The translations under genes and the position numbers were made by a program. Of a stretch of 64,000 nucleotides of DNA, positions 11,065-23,122 are shown in pieces. Positions within the stretch are counted from its first letter, which is position 1. Each line of letters begins with the position of its first letter. The notes below the pieces were generated by a model, which was not told the DNA's origin, did not search any database, and saw nothing but the letters and a program-made list of their open reading frames with translations. Source of the stretch: Cannabis sativa (taxonomy: Eukaryota > Streptophyta > Magnoliopsida > Rosales > Cannabaceae); assembly GCF_029168945.1 (NCBI RefSeq), contig NC_083604.1, positions 65,054,211 to 65,118,210 of the forward strand. Direction: 5' to 3'.

Positions 11065-13480
11065 TATTCTTCAAATTTATCTTCGAAATCTAACCTGAAT
11101 AACTCTGAATAATGTGTCCTCATATTGAACTCTAACACCCATGTGGCTTTCTCCACCTCAATGTTTCTTTAGAATACCTTGACTAATGCTATGGTCTTGC
11201 TCCTCAGAACTTTATCCTTCCGGTCAAGAATCTAATTTGGTTGTTCCTTGTAGGATAGATCTAGTTGTAGCTCTAAGACTTCGTAATCCATGACATGGGT
11301 TGGATCTGATATGTACCTCCTTAGCATCAAAACATGAAATATATGATGAACTATAGACAATGTTGGAGGTAGGTATAAACAGTATGTTACATGTCTAACC
11401 CTTTCGAGTATCTCAAACGGTCCTGTAAATATAGGGCCAGGGGCGGAGCCAGGACTAGATTGTAGAGGGGGCCAATATCGAATGACAGTAGAACACATCC
11501 AACAAAACCATTAAATATTCTGATCACTAAAACTCATTTTTAAGTATAGATTGATGGAAGAAAATATCACATTATTAATTTTTATAAATATTATATACAA
11601 TAAACTAAAAAATATGAATCAAGAAATGAAAATAAAAATAGAACTTGAGTATTGATTAGTGCTTTAATAAGGTGTTAGAAAACTCATCAGTTTACTTGTA
11701 ATTTTTGAAAGAGAGAATAAAAAAATGTGTCTAGTATCAATGTAAGAATGCACTATTTTTGTTTACTCACCTAATATAAAATAAATAATTAATGCACCTT
11801 TAGTTGAAACATGTCACATATACATAGGAAAATTATACAAAGTACCTCTAGAAATGATGCACTAATTTACTCTTATCAGTTTCAGCATTCGAGAAAATTT
11901 TTTACTCTTATCTGTTTCAACATTCGACAAAAAAAATTTAGTCTAATTTTTTTTTTCATAGTCGTGTACGTTGTAATTATTTAAGATATTTTACAAAATT
12001 TTAAGAAATTTAGAAAAAATTAACACACCGAAAATATAGTTTAAACAACATGTTGCATGAGTGACTCTATTATTTTATACGCGTGTGAAATACCGTTTGA
12101 AAATTATTTTCAATATTTTAAATTATTCTAAATTTTTTAAAATTATACATATTGTCTGAAATAACTAGAATGTATACAATTATTAAAAAATAGATTGAAA
12201 AATTTTCTTAGACACCGAAATAAAAAAAATGTACACATATCATAGTATTCAATTCAAATAAAGTAAAAGTACAATACATAATTATATATACAATAAATTT
12301 TTATTTTAAAAACGTAAACTTAGTTATATATGTATATAGTAACTCAAATATATGAACGTATATATATCAATATTTTTGAAGGTTGGGTCAAATATAATGA
12401 ATGAAGTTTTGAAAATGGGGGGTGGCCATGGCCCCTATAATTTAATACATACCTCCGTCCCTGCATAGGGCTCAACTTCCCCTTCTCACCAAAGCATATC
12501 ACACCCTTCATGGGTGAAACCCGTAGAAACACATAATCTTATACATACATGAGATTCTATATTTTTGCGCTTTGGATGTACATAGATCTTTTGCCTGCTA
12601 TTTGAAGCCAACATTCAAACCCTAATTTTTTCAATATCATCATTGGTCCTCTATACTGCCTCAGGATGCAAATATTTCTTTTCCTTGATTTCATCCCAAT
12701 GAATTAGAGAATAACATTTCTACCATACAACATCTCATAGGCAGTCATCCCTATTCTAGTCTCATAACTTTTATTGTAGAAGAACTCTATTAATAGTATG
12801 TACTTATTCCATGAACCTTCAAAGTCTATAACACAGGCTTGTAACATATCCTTCAGTATTTGTATTTTCCTCTCAGACTCGCCATTGGCCTAAGAATGAA
12901 AAGCTATACTGAAGTTAAACTTATTATCCATGACTTTCTAGTGACTCTCTAAAAACTTAGAAGTAAACTTAGGATCTCCATCTAATACAAGGGACTTTGG
13001 AGCCCCATGGAGATGAACTATCTCCTTCGCCTATAATTTTGCATACTGGTCCACTATGTAGGTTGTTTTCACTGGTAGAAAGTGTGCCAAATTAGTGAAT
13101 CCATCTACTATCACCAAAATTGATTCATAAAGCCCTATGGTTCTAGGAAATTCAACCACAAAATCTATGGAGATGTCTTTCCATTTTCACTTGGGAAGGG
13201 TCAAAGGCTGTAATAAACCCTCACGTTTGTGATGTTCAACCTCTGCTGACATATGAAACACTTGGATACATATTCCATCAAATCGTTCTTCATACCAGGC
13301 TACCAATTATAAAAGGGTGTCAAATCCGATACATCTTGGTGGTACTTAGATGTAACGAATAAAGAGTGGTATGAGCTTCATCTAACACTTATTTTTTTTA
13401 ACTATGTCACTAGTTGGAACACAAACTCGATTCTTGTACTGAAGTATCCCATTGTCAAAAACTAAAAAATCTTTACTAAT
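11065..13480 (-). pseudogene. Second Ty3/gypsy integrase fragment
   Basis: Minus-strand pieces give integrase in order. About 12780-13200 holds the core (GFTNLAHFLPVK, LVLDGDPKFTSKFLESH, then NKYILLIEFFYNKSYETRIGMTAYEMLYGR). 12480-12600 gives LRVSPMKGVICFGEKGKLSP. After an inserted hAT element, 11232-11437 resumes with GPFEILERVRHVTYCLYLPP and LSYKEQPN. There are several stops and frameshifts. It matches the fragment at 2.04-3.36 kb but is a separate copy. No gag, RT or LTR goes with it. Confidence 0.85.
11438..12463. mobile_element. hAT-type non-autonomous element (1026 bp)
   Basis: Termini are CAGGGGCGGAGCCAGG on the left and CTCCGTCCCTG on the right, an imperfect inverted pair of the CAGGGGCGGAGC type common in plant hAT elements. 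Flanking octamers TATAGGGC (11430-11437) and CATAGGGC (12464-12471) match at 7 of 8 bases. The flanking integrase reading joins sensibly (GEKGKLSP to GPFEIL) once the element is removed. The inside is AT-rich with no transposase. Confidence 0.85.
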
Positions 13481-14097
13481 TTTCTAATATTTATTTATTC
13501 ATTATTCAATATTAAATATTAATAACTTAACATTCTTGCATATTTCAAAATGTTCAACTCTTATTAATAATCAGAAATGTCTTTACAAGTTTTTCAGGGC
13601 ATAAACTCTATTATGATTTACCTAGTATTAGTCAGATTTGTGATCATGTGTATACCATCAATTTTGACAATGATCATTGTTGTGATCTTAACAATGATGA
13701 ATAATGATTTTCATAAAGGTTTAGATCTGTTGATAATTGTTATACTCTCAATCCTGATCTTGTCATTTTGCATGTGATAATATCAGTGCTATAAATATTT
13801 TCAAAAAATCCTATTCAATATTCATGTACAAAACATATTGATATGAGACATCATGTAGTTAGAATATTGTTAGTGTGGTTTTCTATCAACGGATCTAAGA
13901 AGATTGTAAACGAGAAAGATGAACACAATTAAATGTCAATCAAAGTAAACCAGTTTACGGGATGAAAATTGGTAATGACGAACAACAAATTTTCATAGTG
14001 GTTCACCCTCTTTCAGCGGTAATAAGCTAGTCCACTTAGAGTATTATTATTGATCTCAATACTTGAGAAGATTTTTTCATAGTTATGTTCTCTGAGA
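13481..14097. other. Non-coding stretch, possible old LTR debris
   Basis: No protein similarity. Phrases near 13870-14100 look LTR-like but have no matching partner. The open frame near 13.6 kb is low-complexity and is not called. Confidence 0.35.
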
Positions 14098-14105
14098 GTT
14101 CAATC

Positions 14106-14824
14106 TAGGGGTGTTCAACAAAATTTATAAACAGTCTAACTCGAATAAACCGCCCAAACCAAACCGAATAAACCGACAAAAAATACAATACAAAATAATA
14201 AAATAAAAATCTAAACCACCCAATGAATATATTGGGTAGTTTACAAATTATTCTAAACCGTTCAATTAAACCGATTTATATATTTTTTAATAAAAATATC
14301 TATATATATATTATATTACATAAATTACATTTATTAGTTAAACTATTTTGTATTTAAAGTTTGAATATTTTAGTGTTTAACTTAAAACTTAAACTTTATA
14401 GTTAATAATTTTTATTGTATTTAGAAATTAAAGTTGAAGTTTAAAATCTATACCATATTATTACTTTTTTTCATTATTATTTTATTTTAATTATTTTGTG
14501 TTTACTCTATTATATTTATCTTATATTAAAGTTCTTAAAATTAATTTAAACTATAGCATTTTTAGCTTGAAATATAAATATTATAGTTTTATTTTTTTAA
14601 ATCTAATTATTTGAATAGTAGAAACTAACAATAATAATTATATATAAAAAAAGTGAAGAACAGTTTGGACGGGTTAACCTGACCAAACTCACGAAATCAA
14701 GGGGTGGGTTGAACTTTCTCAAATTTTTAATTGGGCGGGTTACGATTAAATATTTGCAACCCGATATTTATAGGTTAATAAAGATATGCTATAACCCGAC
14801 CAAACCGACCGACGTACACCCCTA
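14106..14824. mobile_element. hAT-type MITE (719 bp) with perfect 8 bp TSD
   Basis: Ends are TAGGGGTGTTCAAC and GTACACCCCTA. The octamer GTTCAATC occurs at 14098-14105 and again at 14825-14832. Subterminal AAACCG/CGGGTT words lie in opposite orientation at the two ends. The core is AT-rich and non-coding. A related copy in reverse orientation lies at about 50181-50905. Confidence 0.92.
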
Positions 14825-14832
14825 GTTCAATC

Positions 14833-15059
14833 CTCAAGTGAGTTTTCAGAATATGGGAGCATATGTTTAAGAGAGTGAGAATTTGTCAAAATGTGGAGTC
14901 CACTTTACAAGTGACTTCACCACCTTTATATAAGTTTACAATGTAGGGTTTAAAGTTTCTTAACCCAACATACCTCTTCTCCTAACTTTAGTTGAGTTAA
15001 GTTTAAAACTAAAATAACATTTCAAAATAAACATCTAAAAAAAATGATTGTTGTTGCAA
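14833..15059. other. Short non-coding interval
   Basis: It separates the hAT element from the LINE break. A TATATAAG-like string is present near 14927 but no gene follows it. Confidence 0.4.
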
Positions 15060-16476
15060 ATATTCTTGGACTAGCTTTGATGGCACGTGCCTAGCCCAAA
15101 AGTGTCTCTTCACGTAGACCCAAGTTCGTATGAGTCACTTGATCTTCAAAGATAGACCATATATGGAGCACCAAGGGTCGTTGGTCACCCCACATCTTCA
15201 AGAGCTTAGTTAAACCTATCCACCAGCCACCTAGGATACGATACCCCACCCCGATTATCTACCTGATCCACCATATTATCAAGTCTCCAATCACACACCA
15301 CGGCAATCTAGAATTATGAACAAAAGTCCGAAGAATATCATAAGTCTTCCCACATTGTGCTTTATCGTGCTCACCATAAAGCCTAGTTTACCTCTAAGCC
15401 TCCATACCATCGACCTTTGTGATAACATAAATATGGTTTTGACAAAAACCAATTAAGCTCGTCTGATCTTTCTCACGCCACAATATTGCTACACTCCCAC
15501 TCCTACCTCTCAGCTCCACCAGTAACATTCCTTGAAACTCCAGTTGTCTATGAATCCATTCCATTTTATCTTTCTTGCATAATGTTTTGCAAAGAAAAAT
15601 AAAAATAGGCCTCTTGTAATGAACAACGTCTTTAAGGAATTAAATATTTTGTCGGTTGTCAAGCCCACGATAGTTCCAACTAAGGACGCTCATGAGTCAT
15701 GATGCAGGGTGGGTCTGACCTATAGAACCCGCCAATAACTTATTTTTTTAGAACCATTGAATCAGTACAGCTTCCTCCCATATCCATGTCTATAGTCTCA
15801 CTAGAAACCATATTCTTATACATATTAGAGTCCACGCTAAAACCCCCCTTAGCATGCTTCCATTTAGAATCTTCCACCACCGAAATCTCAAACCATTCCT
15901 CATCCATTCGATCCTCATCTCTCTAAGAAATAATAGCAGGAGGACCCACTCTCACCACCACTGCCCTACCTCCTTCACACCCTTCCTCAAGCAAATTATT
16001 AGTGGTTTTGACAAATTACCAAGATTAGGTCAGTGCTTAAAAGAAAACACCTCATCATCTTTTGTACCATTCCTTAGCCAACGTGCTCTAATCAAGTGGT
16101 TCTTTCTTTTAGGTTGAGCTCGCATAAATGAACCATAAGACTTAAAAACTTCCTCTGGAGATGACACAAACAGTTTCGAATAAAACAATTCAGAATGACC
16201 AATAATACCATAAATGAAACAAAAAGTTGCATACTTGAAATTGACCCAAAAGAACTCACCCCCATACGCTTAATCTTCATGCATCGTTTCAAGGGGATAG
16301 TAATATCAAGAGCACATGCACAATAAATAATCATGTCACAACCCTTGAAAGTTTTTCGAATCTGTTTCCACAAAAAAGCTAATATATATACCCCACGTAA
16401 TACATGGTTAGATTTGAATCTATACTGCAAGTCATGAACCTGAACTCATAAATCTAAATTAGTAATCACATCAGAC
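15060..16476 (-). pseudogene. LINE ORF1 C-terminal half and ORF2 endonuclease, minus strand
   Basis: On the minus strand, 16092-16440 reads QYRFKSNHVLRGV, IPLKRCMKIKRMG and a CCHC-like remnant, which is the ORF1 part after the DUF4283 domain. From about 15690 down to 15060 the apurinic-type endonuclease follows: LSWNYRGLDNR, FLKDVVHYKRPIFIFL, LRGRSGSVAIL and SRLPWCVIGDL. It stops inside the endonuclease region; RT and the rest are missing. It is the continuation of the fragment at 18355-18735, separated by a solo LTR. Frameshifts and stops are frequent. Confidence 0.85.
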
Positions 16477-16481
16477 CATGG

Positions 16482-18349
16482 TGTTGGGTTTTGTGCCCTA
16501 AATAAAACCCATTTCAATATAATCAGATTTACTTATTAATAAACATCAGAAATAACATTTTATGTTGCATGGTTCACATGATTTATTTCATGATTATATA
16601 TATAATGTATCAATTCTATTTAAGTCTAGAACATATGAATTTGTTAATGATTATAGTGTTGTCAGCAAAGTGGAATATAATCTTAATTATATGTTCGAAA
16701 GTTTATTCCCTGATTTGTCAGTTCACTGGATTTAGACTGACATGATAATCAGCGATAGGTATTCTTACACCTTGGATAAGTGTTATGTCCTTTCTAGGGC
16801 ATTGGCAAAGTTTACCAGTATCGGATGTATGGAGTATACATCGGAAGGGACCGATATTGAACTTTGATTAGATATATTAAAATTTACCGTAATATCTATT
16901 CAATTCAATATCACTTGTTGATCCTAGATCAAATGATCTTAATCCTGATATGGTTAGGTTCGATCTCAAGAGTATTATACATGTTCTTTGATTTGTTAGT
17001 TAAGCCTACTTTTGGGTCAGGGTGATACGTACATTTTGGGAACATGATAGTATAATTGAGTGGGAGCGCTAACATAAATATGGAGTCTATAACTTCTATA
17101 GGAATTTAAAAGTGAAACGATGATATCCTTCGAGCTTGGCTAAACAGAGATAAATGGTTGAGATCTCATTTCACTTCGTTGAAATATCATTTATACGGAG
17201 CTAAGTGTTTTAAGGATAAAATACATTGAAGGTGTAACGATAATTTAGTTCCTATTCAATGTAGATCATCTATTAGAGGGTCATTTATCAAATTAGGATT
17301 ATAACAATGGATAATTAATAGCGTATTTATATCGTGGAACATATAGAGCGTTCTATATGACTGAGAGTGCAATTCCAAGTTCTAAGTGTGGATTCAATAA
17401 GGAATTAATAAGTTAGGGAATTTACTTGGTAAATTCGATTCGACTTATTGGAAGCTCGGTTATATAGGCCCATGGTCCCCATACTTGTTGAGACCATACT
17501 GCTTGTAAGACTCAGTTAATTCATTTTAATTAATCAATTATAATTCTAAAGTTAGACTATGTCTACTTTATGAATTTTCACTAAGCAAGGGCGAAATTGT
17601 AAAGAAAAGAGATTCTAGGTTTATTTATTAATTAAGAGACTTTATATGTCTAATTAATAAATATATTAAATGACAATATTATTTAATAATTAATTTTTAG
17701 TTATTAAATAATTAGAATTGAAATTTAAATGGTTAAATTAGAAAATTGGCATTTTTGAGAAAATGGGATTGAAAAATGACAAAATGGCAAAATTGCAAAG
17801 TGAGGCCCATTATCCATATCATGGCTGGCCACTACGCAAGTATTTTGCCATTTATATTTTCATTATTTTAATGCCATACAATTCTAACCTAAATCTAGAT
17901 GGCTTTCTATAAATAGAAAGTAATGGCTTCAGGAAACTATGGACATTCATCTTATTTCTTTCAGAGAAAAACCTGAGCCTCATCGCCGCCACTCTTCTCT
18001 TTTCTTCTCTTCAATTTCAAGATACCGTAGTGATAGAGTAGTGCCCACACACATCAAGTGGTATCTCAATCATAGTGTGGAAGATTGTGTAGAATCCAAT
18101 CAATAAGAAGGAGAATCAACATCAAGGAAGGAGAGAAAGAGATCCAGGTTCAGATCTTGGTGATTCTCTGCTACATAAAGGAATCAAGGGCTAGAGATCT
18201 AAAGGGAATGAGACATTATATTCCGCTGCACCCAATGTAAGGTTTCCTAAACTTTATATGTGTTTATTTCATTGTCTTAGAATTCATATTAGGATGTTAA
18301 TGAAACATACATGGTAGTAAATCTAGATCCTGGTAAAATATATCCATCA
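16482..18349 (+). mobile_element. Solo LTR (1868 bp), TSD CATGG
   Basis: It starts TGTTGGGTTTTGTGCCCTAA and ends GGTAAAATATATCCATCA, with CATGG at 16477-16481 and 18350-18354. No internal domain, primer site or coding region lies between, so this is a solo LTR. A probable transcribed leader-like zone, with CTTTCTATAAATAGAAAG near 17906, precedes a CT-rich zone near 17990, fitting an LTR promoter. The same family recurs in the nest at 25345-29877. Confidence 0.88.
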
Positions 18350-18354
18350 CATGG

Positions 18355-18735
18355 ATCCTCCCCTTGCTTTAATCCTGCAAACACAAATTATGTTCTAGTA
18401 AACATCCACAGAGAGCCATCCACAAATCTTTTGACATCCAGATCATGATAAAACTGAAATAAATATCGATTAACATCCACCTCTTTCACATACATTCCCT
18501 TTCCAGGATGCCATAATGAGGCCATCGTGTGCCTCATCACATCAAAATCAATAGGTCTGTGAGTAAAAAAAACGACCAACAATGCACCAATGCTCATCAA
18601 TTGTTTCTTCCTCATTCTTAGAGAAATCACATATGAACTCATGCTCATCTTTCCCTTCAATCATAATATTGGCACATTCGTCCAGATTACGAACAGACCT
18701 ACTACTAGAAGCCATAGTCCACCCCCACAATTACC
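18355..18735 (-). pseudogene. LINE ORF1 N-terminal (DUF4283-type) fragment
   Basis: Minus-strand pieces begin MASSSRSVRNLDECAN near 18715 and continue with HWCIVGRFF and, in a shifted frame, VKRFVDGSLWMFTR. They match the start of ORF1 in the fuller LINE at 33656 (MASSSYSVKDLENLCAN, QLCIVGRFL). The reading continues across the solo LTR into 16476 and below, so both pieces are one element. Confidence 0.85.
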
Positions 18736-18999
18736 ACAACTCCTCTGAAATCTCACGACCAATGTGACCACACCAACATCCACAAGACCACAACTTCCAT
18801 GTCAAAATCTTGGACCCCATGCCAAAATCCTATCCCGTAAGCCACACACAAGAATCACACTATTGCTAAATCTTGAATTCAGAACCACACCCAACCGCAC
18901 CCAACCTCTCAGTCGGACCCCACACATAGTAGAAAAAATCCACGAAATCACCCCTCCACACAACAGAGCCCCACACCCAAACCTTTCTGCATCGTCGAT

Positions 19000-19586
19000 T
19001 AGGGGTGTGCAGAAAGTCATCCAATCCAATTCCAACCGACCGATCCAATCCCAACCGATCCAATAGAATCGGATATCCAATCATAATTGGATCGGATCGG
19101 ATGCAAATTTTAAAAATCCAATTGGATTGGATCGGATATTGGATGAGACATCCGATCCAATGGATAACCGATCCAATCCAATCCAATATCATCCAATGTC
19201 CATCCAATCATATTTAATATTTATAATTTTATATATTTAATTATTTTATTTAATATTTTATATATTATTTTATTATTTATTAGGTTTTAAATTATATTTT
19301 TTCATATATATATATATTTTTTAACGAAATTAGCCTAAATAGTGGTTAAAATGGATTGGATTCATCCATGGGATTCATTGGATAGATCCAATCCAATCTA
19401 ATAAAAACCAGTTAAAGCATCCAATGGATGGAACCGATCCAATCCAATACATCCATTGGATCGGATCGGATCGGATGACTCAATTCAATTGGATTGGATC
19501 GGATGGAAAAATCCAATATCCAATAAATAATTGGATTGGATCGGATGGGTCTAAATCCATTGGATGTGATCCAATGAACACCCCTA
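19000..19586. mobile_element. hAT-type MITE (587 bp) with perfect 8 bp TSD
   Basis: Ends are TAGGGGTGTGCAGAAAG and GAACACCCCTA. TCGTCGAT occurs at 18992-18999 and 19587-19594. About 180 bp at each end is made of CCGATCCAATCC-type words in opposite orientation. The open frames across it on both strands come from this repeat and are not genes. Confidence 0.93.
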
Positions 19587-19594
19587 TCGTCGAT

Positions 19595-20003
19595 ACCCTC
19601 CTGGACATTCGAACCCTCTTGTACAGTCTAACCCCCTACAAAAACGAACACCAAACACACAACAAAACCGCCATATAAACCCTATCATTGACTCCCACGA
19701 AAGAACTTGACACAGAACCCTAGCCTTGGAGCACATGCAACACACTTGAATCACACGAACACACTAGGTAAAACCCTAACACATGTCAATAGACAAGACT
19801 ATTTATAGAGAGTACTTAATTTAATTATAATGTGATTAGTGCTCAAAAAAGAAAAAGACAAATTGCAATATGATTAGAAAGAAAAAAAAAAAAAGAATCG
19901 TAATCGTAATATGATTAGGATTGGCTACCCGATGTTAATTCAATTTACTAACGTTTGATCACATAACTACTAATTCAGGTTGTAACTTGATACCTAAATA
20001 GTT
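19595..20003. other. Non-coding interval
   Basis: Nothing recognised beyond A-rich low complexity near 19880. Confidence 0.4.
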
Positions 20004-20165
20004 ATAAAATTAGCAAATAAATCTATAACTATAATAAAAGTGACAAAAGCTTTAGTCCTCCATCTATTAATTTACAAAAAAGTTCCTATAAAATTAGCAA
20101 ATAAATCTATAACTATAATAAAAGTGACAAAAGCTTTAGTCCTCCATCTATTAATTTACAAAAAA
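20004..20165 (+). repeat. Two-copy tandem repeat, unit about 84 bp
   Basis: The segment starting ATAAAATTAGCAAATAAATC at 20004 is repeated almost identically from 20088 and includes GTGACAAAAGCTTTAGTCCT in both copies. The copies differ mainly at their 3' edge. Confidence 0.85.
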
Positions 20166-20399
20166 ATCCCTTAACTATTTAACTATTTTGAGAGAGTTAG
20201 TGTGTTTGTCTCTCATCACATATATATTATATATGGGAAATTTGATTTTCTATGCTTAGAAAATCAAAAAATTTGATTTTTAAACCAAAAATTTAAAACC
20301 TAAAAAAACTATTCCTTTTTTTTCAAAACCCCAAAAATACCCCCCTCATTATTCTCAACCATCTCTCTCTCTTCCTCCCTTCTCTCTCAAAGCAATCCC

Positions 20400-20580
20400 A
20401 CCCGAAACCCAACTAAGAAAGCACCAAATCCAACCGATCCACCTCCGGCGTTCCACCCAAAACGCCGATCGACCACCACCCACGGTGAACCACCGCACCC
20501 ACGGTAGACCGCACCCACCCACCGACGGTAGACTGCACCCACCCACCCTAGATCGCACCCACCCACTCTTGACCGCCCCC
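20400..20580. other. GC-rich unit-repeat segment inside the long-TIR element
   Basis: Repeated CCGCACCCACC(C)ACGGTAGAC-type words, about 18-25 bp apart. On the minus strand this gives Gly/Trp/Val-rich open frames. It could be a captured gene piece or simply a degenerate minisatellite. I do not recognise a protein. Confidence 0.45.
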
Positions 20581-20628
20581 ACCCACTTCCTGCGATTTTC
20601 TCTGAAACTTTTTTTTTTTTTTCCTGCG

Positions 20629-20985
20629 ATTTGAGAGAGGGAAGAAGACAAAGGTCCGATGGTCGGACCTTGGGGGTCCGATGGTCGGACCCATCGGACC
20701 CCCAAGGTCCGACCATCGGACCTTTGAAATTTTTTTTTTTTTTTTTTTTTGCGATTCCGGGAGAGAGAGGAAGAAAGGGTCGATGGTCGGACCTTCGGTC
20801 CGATGGGTCCGATGGTCGGACCCATCGGACTTAAGGTCCGACCGCTTTAATTTTTTTTTTTTTTTTTTTTTCCCCGCGATTTGAGAGAGAGGGGAAGAGA
20901 GAGGTCCGATGGTCGGACCTTGGGGTCCGATGGGTCCGATTGGTCGGACCCCATCGGACCCCATGGTCCGACCATCGGACCTGGG
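20629..20985. repeat. Three tandem units of about 125 bp, each a nested palindrome
   Basis: Each unit has a GCGATT..GAGAGAGRGGAAGA lead, then GGTCCGATGGTCGGACC-type words followed by their complement, then a T tract of about 20. Arms pair within each unit (20661-20721, about 20779-20851 and 20908-20981). The inner 17-mer is itself nearly palindromic. KKKKK-rich and GPTIGP-rich open frames here are artefacts. Confidence 0.88.
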
Positions 20986-21159
20986 GTGTGGGATTATTGG
21001 GACCGGCTAGATAGAGAGAGAAAGAGAGATAGTTTTAGTTTGGGGGTATTTTTGGGGTTTTGAAAAAAAAGGTATAGTTTTTTTAGGGTTTTAATTATTG
21101 GTTTAAAAATCAAATTTTTTGATTTTCTAAGCATAGAAAATCAAATTTCCCTTATATAT

Positions 21160-22249
21160 TAACGATTCTAAATAATCTATTTATAAAAAATACATAAAAC
21201 ATATTTAATTTTATTAACAACATAAAATAAGTTTATTATGTAATTACTTTTCTACTATAATAACACTATTGGTAAATAATTATTACTTAAATAAAGAAAT
21301 ATAATATTATATTCTCATTCTTTTAAATTTATAATTAAAGCTAAAAAATAAACTTATGAAAAAAAAATAAACATACAACTCAAAAAATTATGAGAAATTA
21401 AATATCGATAATAATAAAATAATATAATTAATTTAGTGAAATTCAATGTTTCACTCTCTAAAATTAAGTGTACCAAACACTCCTTTCGTATTTTTGATAT
21501 TCAGATAGTTTTTAATCTTAATTATTTTATATGACAATGTAAATCGTAATTTTTTAAAACATCTTACAAATTTTCAATAAATTCAAAATAATTTAACATG
21601 CCAGAAACAAGGTTCAAACAGTTTATTTATTTATGCCTATTTTTATATTTTTTAAAAAATTAATCTTGTATTAATTATTATTTATTATTAGTAGTATTGA
21701 AAATTCAAAAATATTTCTAAGAACATTTAATTTTTTTCTAAAATTTTATGTTTACTTAAACAATCAGATTCAAACTTATATATATTTACAAACTCATATC
21801 TATGTATTGTTTACTGAATTTCTTCAATTAAGTATAAAAAAAAAAATATGCAAGTTTCTCATCTAAATTAACAATAATATATTTATTGATCAAAAATACA
21901 CTTTTAGGTAAGTGTTTTCTTTTAAATAAAAAATATGAAAAATTATTAAATTTTTAAATTCCTTTTAAGAGGAGGCATGCTTTAGAAGTAGATAATGTCT
22001 CGAGAAAAAAAATATTAATTAACAATGCGATATAAAATTATAAATGATAAAAAAAATGATAACTAACAAAAATATTATATCTTTAGACATTGCGAAATTT
22101 TTTCAACATGATGTACATTTTAAATGATACAATTGTATAATGTTGTAAGTTCAAGGAACAAAATATTAATTATTTTTAAAATAGCTATATCTAAATAGTT
22201 TTAGGAGCCACTCACGTGCGATTATATTAAATTGTATAATTTTATCATT
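21160..22249. other. AT-rich intergenic DNA
   Basis: About 1.1 kb, very AT-rich, no coding or structured repeat seen. Confidence 0.5.
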
Positions 22250-22515
22250 TTAAAATATTAGTGGCAGTAACAGCGATTGAACCCACCGCTAATAATGTAT
22301 GACAATTTCGTAGCGATTGACTAAAAATATTAGCAGTGGGCTCACTATTAATATACCCGCTGCTACTAATTACTATTAGCGGTTGATTGGAAATCAACAT
22401 ATCTAATAATTGTTAATAGCAACCAGTTATTAGTGGCGGAACTCTGTGACTAATAATTTTTAGCCACAGATAAGAAGATTATTAACGGTGACTCTTTCCG
22501 CGGCTAATAACCTTT
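22250..22515. repeat. CACTA-like subterminal repeat debris
   Basis: Many variants of TATTAGCGGTGGG and TTATTAGTGGCGG in both orientations, spaced 20-40 bp. This resembles subterminal arrays of CACTA (En/Spm) elements. No CACTA terminus is visible nearby, so the superfamily is tentative. Confidence 0.45.
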
Positions 22516-22726
22516 TTATTTTATTTTTGTATACAATATAGTTTGCTTATATTGATAATTCTACTTTGTGAGCAATATATTATCGTGTAGCCTAATATCT
22601 AATTTGTTTTATGAATGAAAATTTCACTTTTCTTTTGTAAAACTAAAAAGAAGAACAGATAGAAGGAACACCCCCTTATTAAATCATCGATTTGGTTATG
22701 AACAAGAATTCGAGATTTATATATAA

Positions 22727-23122
22727 GGCTAATTAGCAATTTTTCTCCCTAAACTTTAACATGTACTAAAGCATGCCCCTTGAATTTTTTTGGCCGTTAA
22801 AAATTCTCCCTAAACTATTAAGATTGTTAAATTTAAGGACTTTTATCTAATTTTAGTAAAAAAATTCTAAAATGGATAAAAGTTCAAGGGGCATGATTTA
22901 GTACATATCAAAATTTGTGGAAATGATTTGGTACATATCAAAGTGTGAGGATCATGGTTTAGTACATAAACAATCACTGAAACAGTAAAATTGAATGAAA
23001 TTAGACAAAAATCTTTAAATTTAACAATCTCAATAGTTAGGAGAAATTTTTAACGGTTAAAAAAATTTAGAAGTATAATTTGGTATATGTCAAAATTCGG
23101 GAAAAAAAAATTACTAATTAGC
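22727..23122. mobile_element. Palindromic MITE, family A (396 bp)
   Basis: Ends GGCTAATTAGCAATTTTTC and AAAAATTACTAATTAGC are inverted repeats. Pairing continues inward (CCGTTAAAAATTCTCC against GGAGAAATTTTTAACGG). The same family is at 42556-42953 (full) and 23715-23885 (half). Confidence 0.8.

Larger units (their letters stand above)
20235..21151. mobile_element. Long-TIR element (917 bp), MULE-like or hAT-like, with GC-rich cargo
   Basis: Inverted ends of roughly 110-120 bp: the left starts GGGAAATTTGATTTTC and the right ends GAAAATCAAATTTCCC. Similarity continues inward through AAACCTAAAAAAACTAT / ATAGTTTTTTTAGGGTTT and CAAAACCCCAAAAATACCCC / its complement. TTATATAT flanks both sides (20227-20234, 21152-21159), though AT-rich flanks weaken this. 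Unlike all neighbours, the interior (20400-20990) is GC-rich and repetitive. No transposase. Confidence 0.8.

Noticed and set aside
13577..13777. Ile/Val-rich frame of 66 codons resembling a membrane protein
   Set aside because: Low-complexity AT-rich DNA gives hydrophobic codons; no promoter, conservation clue or family.
18764..19217. Overlapping open frames on both strands with DWIG and NPNRSN repeats
   Set aside because: Produced by GGATTGGATCGG-type words of the hAT MITE at 19000-19586 and its flank.
20355..20964. Open frames of 100-156 codons rich in Lys runs and GPTIGP
   Set aside because: They come from T/A tracts and the GGTCCGATGG palindrome array read in several frames on both strands; there is no stable reading frame or family.
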